From Candidatus Paceibacter sp. (lineage in GTDB: Bacteria > Patescibacteriota > Minisyncoccia > UBA6257 > JAGOQP01), in assembly GCA_020724905.1 (NCBI GenBank), contig DYGB01000002.1, positions 93,425-142,901 on the forward strand: a stretch of DNA of 49,477 bases, in the 5' to 3' direction. The notes under the pieces are model-generated. The model ran no database searches. It had not been told where the DNA came from and worked only from the letters and a program-made list of their open reading frames with translations. Made by a program: the position numbers and the translations under genes. Below, one piece after another: positions 38,469 through 46,647 of this stretch (within the stretch, counting starts at the first letter, position 1; each line of letters opens with the position of its first letter).

Positions 38469-38858
38469 ATGACTATCAATTTTGTATCACTTCTCATCGC
38501 AACAGTATTTCATATCGGACTTGCCACACTCTGGTATTCACGATTTCTTTTTGGAAAGAAATGGGCATCACTTTCTGGAGCTTCTCTTGAAGAAAAACCA
38601 GCATGGTATGTCTTTCCCCTCATGTTTGTATTAACTCTTATCTTTGTATCGTTCTTCTCCTTTCTCCTCTTCTTCTTTGCTCCCCTCTATCTCTTCGCCT
38701 TTCTTCTTTCCCTTGTTCTGTGGCTGGCCTTCATTGTTCCTGTTACGATATACCCTGTGCTCTGGGAGAAGAAACCATGGACACTCTTTTTCATTAATGG
38801 AGGATTCTATCTTGTCTCATTCCTCTGTATCGGAACACTCCTGTATTTGTTTCAATAA
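38469..38858 (+). CDS. DUF1761-like membrane protein
   Basis: VSLLIATVFHIGLATLWYSRFLFGKKWASLSG; only convincing complete + strand gene in the window. Confidence 0.7.
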   Translation: MTINFVSLLIATVFHIGLATLWYSRFLFGKKWASLSGASLEEKPAWYVFPLMFVLTLIFVSFFSFLLFFFAPLYLFAFLLSLVLWLAFIVPVTIYPVLWEKKPWTLFFINGGFYLVSFLCIGTLLYLFQ

Positions 38859-38886
38859 AAAAACTAGCTCACATGAGCTAGTTTTT
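38859..38886. terminator. Bidirectional terminator between convergent genes
   Basis: AAAAACTAGCTCA-ca-TGAGCTAGTTTTT perfect inverted repeat. Confidence 0.85.
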
Positions 38887-38906
38887 CTTACTTTACCAGA
38901 AGTATC

Positions 38907-39302
38907 TTATTCTGTTGTCTTTCCATCAAAGTGCTCTTCATCATTGAGCGCATCTTCTTTTGTTGCGTGCTCAACCCCATCTCTATGCTCTGGAGGAGAA
39001 TAGATGGTATATATTTTAAGAGCTGTATCTTCTGAAGTATTAATGATATTGTGTTTTACTCCAGCGGGAACAACAACGGCCGTTCCATCTTCAACTGGGT
39101 ATTCGGTATCATTAAGTACTGCTTTTCCTGTTCCTTCTTCAATACGAAGAAACTGATCAAGTTCGTGAACCTCTTCACCAATGTCTTCTCCTGGTTTAAG
39201 GCTCATCACGACTAATTGGCTATGTGGTCCTGTATACAGAACCTTTCTAAAGAGTGTATTCTCTTCAGTTAATTTTTCGATATTTTGTACATATCCTTTC
39301 AT
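38907..39302 (-). CDS. Cupin domain protein
   Basis: VVMSLKPGEDIGEEVHELDQFLRIEEGTGKAVLNDTEYPVEDGTAVVVPAGVKHNIINTSED. Confidence 0.85.
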   Translation of the reverse strand: MKGYVQNIEKLTEENTLFRKVLYTGPHSQLVVMSLKPGEDIGEEVHELDQFLRIEEGTGKAVLNDTEYPVEDGTAVVVPAGVKHNIINTSEDTALKIYTIYSPPEHRDGVEHATKEDALNDEEHFDGKTTE

Positions 39303-39364
39303 AGCATTATAACGGGTTACTTATACTGTTTGAGAGTATACCATAGTTATCCACTTCTTTGTAC

Positions 39365-39392
39365 TTGACATTATTTTAGCGTCTGGTAAGAT
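39365..39392 (+). promoter_or_regulatory. Promoter TTGACA-N16-TAAGAT
   Basis: Exact -35, directly upstream of a double-hairpin segment. Confidence 0.55.
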
Positions 39393-39398
39393 ACGTGT

Positions 39399-39466
39399 AG
39401 TGCTCGTGAGGACTCCGGTTCTCATGGGCACTATGAAAACCACCATCGAAAGAGGGTGGTTTTCAT
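39399..39466 (+). ncRNA. Candidate small RNA: two back-to-back 34-nt hairpins
   Basis: AGTGCTCGTGAG/CTCATGGGCACT (12 bp incl. two G-U, 10-nt loop) abutting ATGAAAACCACC/GGTGGTTTTCAT (12 bp perfect, 10-nt loop). Confidence 0.4.
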
Positions 39467-39475
39467 TTATATAGT

Positions 39476-40132
39476 TTATCTAAAATTCTTTAATACCCCT
39501 ACCACCTTTCCTTTTACAATAAAATCATCTTCTGGAGTGAGGTAGATAGGTGTGTGTTCTTTGTTCTTTGAGCGTGGGAATAGTCCAATCTGATTTGAAT
39601 TAATTCGTTTAAATACCTTTGCTGTTGCAACACCATCGATAATGACAGCGACAACATCTCCATTACGATATTCAGCGATATCTGGATCGATAAGGATGTA
39701 GTCACCATCTTCGATAGTTGATCCTTTTATTTCACAAGCATTCATAGAATCTCCTGCAATATGGAGTCCAAAGATATTATCACTACTTAAAAGACGTGAA
39801 GACACCTTCAAGTATCCTTCTATATTTTCTTCTGCAAAATAAGTTGGTGTTCCAGCATTAATCGTTCCCAGTATTGGAATAGAAACAAAGGCATGCTTTC
39901 TTTCTCCTACTAATGAAATATTTCTTTTCTTTTTTTCTTCATCTCGTTGTATATATCCTTTTTCTTCTAAGTTATTAAGATACATAAAGATTGTTCCAAG
40001 GCTGTTTGCTTTCATGCCTTGTTTTTGTGCCTCATCACGAATTTCTCGTACTGTTGGCATAACATATCGTACAGAGAATAGTTTCTGTATGATTTTCAAT
40101 ATTTTCTCTTCGTTTTTTGTGAGTATATCCAT
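39476..40132 (-). CDS. lexA: LexA-like SOS repressor / S24 peptidase
   Basis: N-terminal wHTH, Ala-Gly cleavage site 'INAGTP', 'HIAGDSMNA' Ser, 'GVATAKVFKR' Lys. Confidence 0.85.
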   Translation of the reverse strand: MDILTKNEEKILKIIQKLFSVRYVMPTVREIRDEAQKQGMKANSLGTIFMYLNNLEEKGYIQRDEEKKKRNISLVGERKHAFVSIPILGTINAGTPTYFAEENIEGYLKVSSRLLSSDNIFGLHIAGDSMNACEIKGSTIEDGDYILIDPDIAEYRNGDVVAVIIDGVATAKVFKRINSNQIGLFPRSKNKEHTPIYLTPEDDFIVKGKVVGVLKNFR

Positions 40133-40201
40133 ACTATAATGGTTGTTCAATAAACCTGATAGTAGTATAAACAAACTCTCCTATTTCTACAAGTGGATAA
40201 C

Positions 40202-40534
40202 TTATTCAGTTGCCATCATAATATCTCCACATCTTTCACTGGCTGCAACTGCTCGATCTATAATGGCATCGATATAGGGTTCAGTTCCAGATAGTCTTGT
40301 CCCATCTTTGAGAACTACACTCACATCCTTGCTATGAGCTTGAAATACACTTTCTACCTCACACTGAGCTATTGCATTTTCTATACGCTCCCATGCAACT
40401 CCATCTTCATGTGTAGCATCTTCATATCCCCTGTTGTCAGAGAAAAAGATCATATACCCAGCTCCAATACAAAGAATGAGTAGTGCGATAACAAAAAGAA
40501 TATATTTATTTTTTGATGTGTATTCAAATGTCAT
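40202..40534 (-). CDS. Small hypothetical membrane-anchored protein
   Basis: Single N-terminal TM (YILFVIALLILCIGAGYMIFF) with soluble domain. Confidence 0.6.
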   Translation of the reverse strand: MTFEYTSKNKYILFVIALLILCIGAGYMIFFSDNRGYEDATHEDGVAWERIENAIAQCEVESVFQAHSKDVSVVLKDGTRLSGTEPYIDAIIDRAVAASERCGDIMMATE

Positions 40535-40597
40535 ATGTTTATAGTTTTATTATGTATTTATAGATCTTTTGGTCCATATTTTCACACCTTAATTTCA

Positions 40598-40941
40598 TCA
40601 TACATCGAAAAGACAGTCAATCCAAGTGTGGCTCTTAAGTTTTTTTATCTAATTCTTGTTCGATCCTCTTTTGACTGTCTTTATATTTACCGACTTTTCC
40701 GTAAAATCTTACCATTCCACCAATACTTGGCACATAAAAAAAACACCATCATACTTTTCTTTATCTACTCTTATTTCTTTATCAGTAATCATCCATGCAC
40801 CATCTTCCAGTAATTGTTCATAAACAAAGGCAGGATCTTTTGAGACTTTTTTCTAAAATAATAGATTTCCATTTCTAGATATTACAAAATAATAAAGAAT
40901 AATGACAAGAATTACCATGAAGATTATTGTATATATATCAT
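40598..40941 (-). pseudogene. Decayed paralog of the 49150-49449 membrane-anchored gene
   Basis: Hand translation: DIYTIIFMVILVIILYYFVISRNGNLLF*KKVSKDPAFVYEQLLEDGAWMITDKEIRVDKEKYDGVF(F/S)FYVPSIGGMVRFYGKVGKYKDSQKRIEQE; TAG at 40853-40855, frame change at the A8 run 40736-40743. Confidence 0.85.
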
Positions 40942-40957
40942 TTAGGATTCTGAAAAT

Positions 40958-41395
40958 TTAGTCTTTTGTTTTGTATACTATAAAAAATGGCAGTTTGTCC
41001 ATGTCCTTATAGTGAAACATTTTGTAGTTTGCACGACGTGCAGTGGATGATAGCTGATATTTACGTAAGTTGACTTTTGGCACGAACGGATAAAAGCGAA
41101 TCTCTTGTTTAGAACAACCCTTTTCCCTCCATTTGAAGTTTGCAAAAAGTGGAGGGATCATAAAACCAGATTTTAAAACTTTTTCCATAATATCCCAACC
41201 AGCTCCAAAAAAAAGCTTCTTCGGTTTTGAACTAATCGTTTTTATCTGCGCACGAAACGAGCAACCGGTACACTGCACGTCATATAAAGGATAATTTGCT
41301 GGTAATAACATCAAGTCCTTTTTACAGTTGGGACAAGCTACCGTTTTTACTACCTCAATCTCCCCTTCATTTCCCCTTTGTCTATTGTTTGTCAT
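40958..41395 (-). CDS. DpnI-like restriction endonuclease catalytic domain protein
   Basis: CPNC…LYDVQCTGCSFRAQIKT and 'LSSTARRANYKMFHYKDMDKLPFFIVYK' resemble DpnI's Cys4 zinc / PD-(D/E)xK core and 'LAPTARRAGWIGCNID' segment. Confidence 0.65.
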   Translation of the reverse strand: MTNNRQRGNEGEIEVVKTVACPNCKKDLMLLPANYPLYDVQCTGCSFRAQIKTISSKPKKLFFGAGWDIMEKVLKSGFMIPPLFANFKWREKGCSKQEIRFYPFVPKVNLRKYQLSSTARRANYKMFHYKDMDKLPFFIVYKTKD

Positions 41396-41459
41396 AAGCT
41401 TAGAATGAAAGTTTTTAAACTCGGATAATATATTACATTAAATCGTTTGAAAAATAATT

Positions 41460-41741
41460 TCAATAAATCAGTAGCAAAGCCATGATCCACAGTGCTGCAC
41501 ATAAAATGTTTGCTGTGTGCGTAATCCAGTAATACTTATTTCCAGTACCCTCTTCACGAAAAAGCCACTCAAAAAATTTATATATAACATGAGACAATAC
41601 TCCAAATGCAAATGTAATTAGGCCATAATAGATGTACTTTTCATTGTAAATTAAGCTGAAAACAGCAAACACTCCTCCGATAATTGCGATGTTTAACTGC
41701 CACGTGAAATTGTTAAGATTTACAATATTTAAATTACTCAT
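41460..41741 (-). CDS. Small hypothetical membrane protein (about 3 TM)
   Basis: Three hydrophobic segments; start overlaps the stop of the upstream gene (ATGA). Confidence 0.65.
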   Translation of the reverse strand: MSNLNIVNLNNFTWQLNIAIIGGVFAVFSLIYNEKYIYYGLITFAFGVLSHVIYKFFEWLFREEGTGNKYYWITHTANILCAALWIMALLLIY

Positions 41742-42280
41742 ATAGTTTTGGTTAAAATATTATTATGTTGATTTTCCAAGATTCTTTTTAATACTTCTCC
41801 CCGAGAACCACTGATTACATCTTTATCAGAAAGCATTGCCATCCTAACAGCATCCCATGTTGCTTCTTTAAACTTATTTTCTTTGAAAAAACTTTTTATA
41901 TCATCAACAAAAAACTCCAAGAATTGCTTAAGAGTATTTAAATCTATGGTACTATGGGTAACTGTCCAAGGATTAACGTTGATATTAGTGATTCCATATT
42001 CTATTTTAGGATATAAAGTCATCTGTTGAAATTTTTGATAGTCGTTCTTGAAGTATGTATACACAACTTGATCGATAAGGATAGTACAAGCCAGAGCACA
42101 ATGAAAAAGCACATAATCTTCACGTGGAATATGTGACAGATTTTCCTTATTAAGATCCTGTATAGAGATAAAAGTACCTTTACCAGGATGCTTGTGTGCA
42201 TCTGATTTTCTCAGAAACTCCGTAAATTGATCACGAAATTTTTTGTAATAATATTCCTTTACTTCAAAATCTCTATTCAT
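41738..42280 (-). CDS. Hypothetical soluble protein
   Basis: 180-aa ORF immediately downstream of res, overlapping the next ORF by 4 nt. Confidence 0.65.
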   Translation of the reverse strand: MNRDFEVKEYYYKKFRDQFTEFLRKSDAHKHPGKGTFISIQDLNKENLSHIPREDYVLFHCALACTILIDQVVYTYFKNDYQKFQQMTLYPKIEYGITNINVNPWTVTHSTIDLNTLKQFLEFFVDDIKSFFKENKFKEATWDAVRMAMLSDKDVISGSRGEVLKRILENQHNNILTKTI

Positions 42281-42290
42281 ATTTTATGAT

Positions 42291-44978
42291 CTACGTTTTA
42301 CTAAAACCTTTTATTAATTCCTTGAAACTCCTTGGTGTGTACCTTTCAAAATCCTCTTGTTTTACATACAAAGCCATAAATTTTATTTTGTTTTGTACAA
42401 GATTGATATCATTACACCACTGATATAGACGTTTAATTTTCTCCATATCATCCAAATCTTCGCGTCCTTTGGTTTCTACAATGAATATTTCTTTATCCGA
42501 TGTTTTTACAAAAAAATCTGGATAATAATCGCTGATATTACCGTCTGCGTCTTTGTAGTCAATTTTAAAGTGCACTGCAAAATAGTTTTTGGCATACGAA
42601 ATAACATCCTCGCAACCCTCTAAAAAGTTAGCAAACTGCAGTTCAAAATGACTATCGCCAACGATTTTATTGAAGACACTTTTTTTCGGCACAATGAAGC
42701 CCTGATCCTTGATTACAAACGGTCGTGATTGACTAATTTTGATGTAGTCACGAATTTCCGCTTCACCCCTATCCACTATAGTCAATTCATTAATCTCTTT
42801 CTTGAATGTTTCAATTATAGTTTTTGTCACCTCAAGTTCTGACAAATTGCGCAAAATATTGAGGTCTTCTAGGTCTACTTTTCGCTCAAAAAGATGATTG
42901 ACAACAAAATCCTTTACTCTTTCGTACAAAACATCGTGTCCGCCCACAAGACGCAACTCCTTTCGAATGATCTGTGCGAAGTAGCCGATGACGCTTTGAT
43001 AGTTCGGTATGAAATTGCTATCAAGTTCAGTCGTATGAGTTGTTTCTCCGGTAGTTATGTCGCGAAAAACAATTTGTTTTTTCTCTTCCTCACTAAACTC
43101 TTTAACCTTGATTTTTGAGTGCGTAAATGAGCCAATGTTCAAGTCAGAGATATTTTTGTACTCGCGATAAATGCGCGGTGACAGGATGGGAATTTCAATA
43201 TCAAGATTCTCGATATCTTTTTTAGTTTTTTTATCATCAACCTCAACAACGAGTGGGGTTTTCGGTTCTGCACCTTCTCCCATTTTCTTTTTCTCAAGCT
43301 CAACACCTTCGTTTTTAATTGATTCCACGAAGTCCATAAAAGCATCAGTTCCAACAACGCTTACATATTCGGTTACATTGCTCTCACGATACATACGTCG
43401 CAAACCACGTCCAAGTGTTTGTTCGGGTAGAATATTGCTTTGAGCAACGTATGCACGTAGACCAACAATTGTTGTCACATTTTTTACGTCCCAACCTTCT
43501 TTAAGCATCAAAACTGAAACAATAGCTTTGTGTGTGCTCCCCCAATTATCAATCTCATTCGATGCTTTTCGTAATTCTTTTAATTCTTCTTCTTTTTTGC
43601 CTTTTACATTCTCCGAAATCTCTCCATTATTCTTTGTGTGGATTACGAGTACGTCCTTCTCTGATTGAAATTCTGGGTAGGCAGGATTATCCATTAAATA
43701 TTTCGCTACATCGTCGCAGTTCTTTGTGTCATCCGTCATGACGAAAAACACGGATTTCTTTTGCATTTTTTCGTGCTGTTCGTACGCCTTTTTCCATTCC
43801 AAATATCCAAGATGAATATAGTCCTTGTACTTTTCTGTAAACTTGGAGCTTTTGTGTTCTTGTAATTTGGCTCGGCTTGCAGGATCGGGAAGAACAGGGT
43901 GCTTCACTACATCCTGATAGATTGCCTCGACAAGCGGATAGTCCGAAACGGTTTGCACAAAAATTGATCCATTGTTGTGTTTTGGCGTAGCGGTAACATC
44001 AATCTGTAAAGACAAAAATTTATCCTTCATCTTCATACGGTTACTGATATCTTCAATGGATTTGAACCATGCCAATCGCTCATCGTGAATATGGTGCGCT
44101 TCATCGTTGAGCACCATAAGCTCATCAACATCGCGGACAATCTCACCAAGATTTACTTTTGAATCACCTGTATTGGCGACTGGTCGGTCGCCAAGGAAAT
44201 AGTCCATCGTATCCACATCATCAGCAGTTGGAATATTATCTTTGCTGTTATAAACTCGGTGAATATTCGTCAAAAATATATTGCCTGTTTTCGGAACATG
44301 CCCGATGTTATCCTGCATATGGATCGTCATCTGAAAATCGTCTTTCCAGTTTTGTCCCTCAAATCCGTTGTCGGGCAAAATCGGATCGTCCCAGAAAATT
44401 TTTAAGCCAGTGAAATCATCTTTGATACGATCAAGCACGATGATGTTTGGTGTAACAAGCAGAAAATTACGCGCAAGCCGAGAATTTTCCTCATATAGCT
44501 TGTGAAAATAGCTCCATGCTATAAGCAAGCTCATCACTTTTGTTTTTCCCGACCCTGTTGCCATTTTGATAACCAAGCGCAACCAATCTTCGGGGAACAT
44601 ACTTGAAGAAACCGCGCCGGAGCTGTCGTAACGGATAAGATCGTATTTATCTTTAACTCCTGCTACTTCGTAGCAGTAAATAATAGTTTCCACCGCTTCG
44701 CGTTGTGCAAAGTAATATTGAAAATAAGCCGTTCCTTCTTCTGTCTCAACAGGGTGCTCGGTTTGAAACCACCATTTCAGAAGCGCACGACTTGTCTCGC
44801 TCACTCCCTCATAGTTTTTTGCTCTCCACTCGGCCACTTCTTGGCGCAATTTGTAGACAAGCGGTGGGAGAAGTTTTTCATACCCCTTTTCGCGTAATGC
44901 CTCATCAGCAGGAAACCACCTGATTTTCGGATCAAGTATCGCGTGCGGTGATTTTGGAAAGTCTTTGTGTAGTGCCAT
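42291..44978 (-). CDS. res: Type III restriction enzyme Res subunit (helicase + nuclease)
   Basis: MATGSGKTKVMSLL Walker A, LNDEAHHIHD, LGRGLRRMY, C-terminal YYPDFFVKTSDKEIFIVETKG PD-ExK. Confidence 0.92.
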   Translation of the reverse strand: MALHKDFPKSPHAILDPKIRWFPADEALREKGYEKLLPPLVYKLRQEVAEWRAKNYEGVSETSRALLKWWFQTEHPVETEEGTAYFQYYFAQREAVETIIYCYEVAGVKDKYDLIRYDSSGAVSSSMFPEDWLRLVIKMATGSGKTKVMSLLIAWSYFHKLYEENSRLARNFLLVTPNIIVLDRIKDDFTGLKIFWDDPILPDNGFEGQNWKDDFQMTIHMQDNIGHVPKTGNIFLTNIHRVYNSKDNIPTADDVDTMDYFLGDRPVANTGDSKVNLGEIVRDVDELMVLNDEAHHIHDERLAWFKSIEDISNRMKMKDKFLSLQIDVTATPKHNNGSIFVQTVSDYPLVEAIYQDVVKHPVLPDPASRAKLQEHKSSKFTEKYKDYIHLGYLEWKKAYEQHEKMQKKSVFFVMTDDTKNCDDVAKYLMDNPAYPEFQSEKDVLVIHTKNNGEISENVKGKKEEELKELRKASNEIDNWGSTHKAIVSVLMLKEGWDVKNVTTIVGLRAYVAQSNILPEQTLGRGLRRMYRESNVTEYVSVVGTDAFMDFVESIKNEGVELEKKKMGEGAEPKTPLVVEVDDKKTKKDIENLDIEIPILSPRIYREYKNISDLNIGSFTHSKIKVKEFSEEEKKQIVFRDITTGETTHTTELDSNFIPNYQSVIGYFAQIIRKELRLVGGHDVLYERVKDFVVNHLFERKVDLEDLNILRNLSELEVTKTIIETFKKEINELTIVDRGEAEIRDYIKISQSRPFVIKDQGFIVPKKSVFNKIVGDSHFELQFANFLEGCEDVISYAKNYFAVHFKIDYKDADGNISDYYPDFFVKTSDKEIFIVETKGREDLDDMEKIKRLYQWCNDINLVQNKIKFMALYVKQEDFERYTPRSFKELIKGFSKT

Positions 44979-44979
44979 A

Positions 44980-46647
44980 TTAATATGCTTTTTCCCAACA
45001 CTTTTTTAATGCCTCAAATACGACTGACATATCGTTTTCGAACTGCTCCTTTTCTATTTTTGCACTTACCGCTCGTGCCAACTTCACTTTCTGCTGACTA
45101 TCCATAGAATCAGCTTCAGTTTTGGTTCTTTTCCACTTTGGCACATCATTGTGTCCGCCAGCCTGATTTTGTTTTGCCACCGGATAGTACTCTTCTAGAC
45201 TACCGACTGGTAGCTTAAAGATCTGTTCGTCTTCATCTACGTCAGGAAATTTTCTCAAGAATTCACTATATGCACCTTCCGAAATTTTCTGTTCACTCAA
45301 TTCATCAAGTAAAATTATCACCTGTTTTTGATAGATGCTCTCATTGATTGGTGTAAATATTTTTTCAATAGCACCGATTGTTCTTGAAGCTTGGTCTACA
45401 TCTCCATGAGCATTAAGAATTTTAACCTTCTTTTCGCTAGAATAGTGTATACGTACAACCTCTCGCAAGAACTCAAACTCACTTTCTCCTTCTACTATTA
45501 AAAAGTTGTTGGGTAGAAGTAAGTCTTTCGGGCTCCCACCCAATAAATCAAAGACAACGTCTTGTCGGCCAAATTCACTAACCTCGTCTATGTTAGATCT
45601 ATGATCTATCTTTTCGACTTTGAATATTTTTTGATTTGCATGTTCATCTACCACTAGCACAGAGGAATGAGTATTTATAAACACCTGATCTAAGCCATTT
45701 GATATTTCTAATAGTGCATCTTTAAGAGCCCGTTGAGCGGTAGGGTGTAGGTGTAACTCCGCCTCATCTATTAAGAATAAGAAATTATTTGATTCACCAT
45801 CGTCTCTTTGGAAATTTTGATAAGCTTGAATGATCGCAAGCATCAGAGCTCTTTGCATCCCGTCACCCTTTTCTGAAGCATCGTTTTCTATACCGTCATT
45901 AACTGTCGTTCTAAATTTCTTAAATAAGTCTTCTATCTCTGGGTTTTCGACTTTGAATTTGACCTCTGCACAATCTGGAAATTGTTTTTGGAGAAAAACA
46001 GCCACACGATTTCCTATCTCATCTATACTTTCTCTTATTTGTGTCCTTTGTTCTGGGTCAGCGGGGTCACCAAACAATTCATTAAATTTCTGCTTGAATT
46101 CATCATAGACAGGATCTTTTTCAAGCATTTTTTCTAAAACAGCCGATAACATTCTGCTTATTGGGGTCGTCTTACCATATTTTGCTACATCTTCTAAAAA
46201 TTTTTTGGTACTCACATATTCAAGTATTGGTAAAAATTGACGCCAAGTACTGTCTCTACCCATGGGATTTTCCCATTTTCCAGTCTTCGGGTTCCACAAT
46301 TGCCTATCATTTCCATCTTTATGGACACTACTTCTTCTAATACTTATAGAATCTACATCACCAAAGATATCAGAAAGTGCTTTCTTCTGTTTATCATTAC
46401 TGATTAAATTCAGTGCGTTTTGAAGCCCTGAAAATTCAATTTCCACACTAACCTCCTTATTTGGATCGCGCATGAAACGAATATCATCTAGACTCCCTGA
46501 TCCGATGAAAAACCACTCGACCGCCTCAAACAAATTTGTTTTTCCGTGATTATTTTGGCCAACAAATACATTAAAGGCCCCAATCTCGAGATCTTCAAGG
46601 ATTTCAATAGACCTAAAATTTTTAACTGAAATTTTTGTTATTTTCAT
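44980..46647 (-). CDS. OLD-family AAA ATPase with C-terminal TOPRIM-like domain
   Basis: [97 protein letters not shown]. Confidence 0.88.
   Translation of the reverse strand: MKITKISVKNFRSIEILEDLEIGAFNVFVGQNNHGKTNLFEAVEWFFIGSGSLDDIRFMRDPNKEVSVEIEFSGLQNALNLISNDKQKKALSDIFGDVDSISIRRSSVHKDGNDRQLWNPKTGKWENPMGRDSTWRQFLPILEYVSTKKFLEDVAKYGKTTPISRMLSAVLEKMLEKDPVYDEFKQKFNELFGDPADPEQRTQIRESIDEIGNRVAVFLQKQFPDCAEVKFKVENPEIEDLFKKFRTTVNDGIENDASEKGDGMQRALMLAIIQAYQNFQRDDGESNNFLFLIDEAELHLHPTAQRALKDALLEISNGLDQVFINTHSSVLVVDEHANQKIFKVEKIDHRSNIDEVSEFGRQDVVFDLLGGSPKDLLLPNNFLIVEGESEFEFLREVVRIHYSSEKKVKILNAHGDVDQASRTIGAIEKIFTPINESIYQKQVIILLDELSEQKISEGAYSEFLRKFPDVDEDEQIFKLPVGSLEEYYPVAKQNQAGGHNDVPKWKRTKTEADSMDSQQKVKLARAVSAKIEKEQFENDMSVVFEALKKCWEKAY

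Noticed and set aside
39365-39470. Reading the double hairpin as a riboswitch for the cupin gene
   Set aside because: It is on the plus strand and points away from the cupin gene (38907-39302, minus), so it cannot be that gene's leader.
40535-40813. 92-aa plus-strand ORF
   Set aside because: It lies antisense to the pseudogene whose minus-strand translation matches the 49150-49449 protein; no recognisable features of its own.
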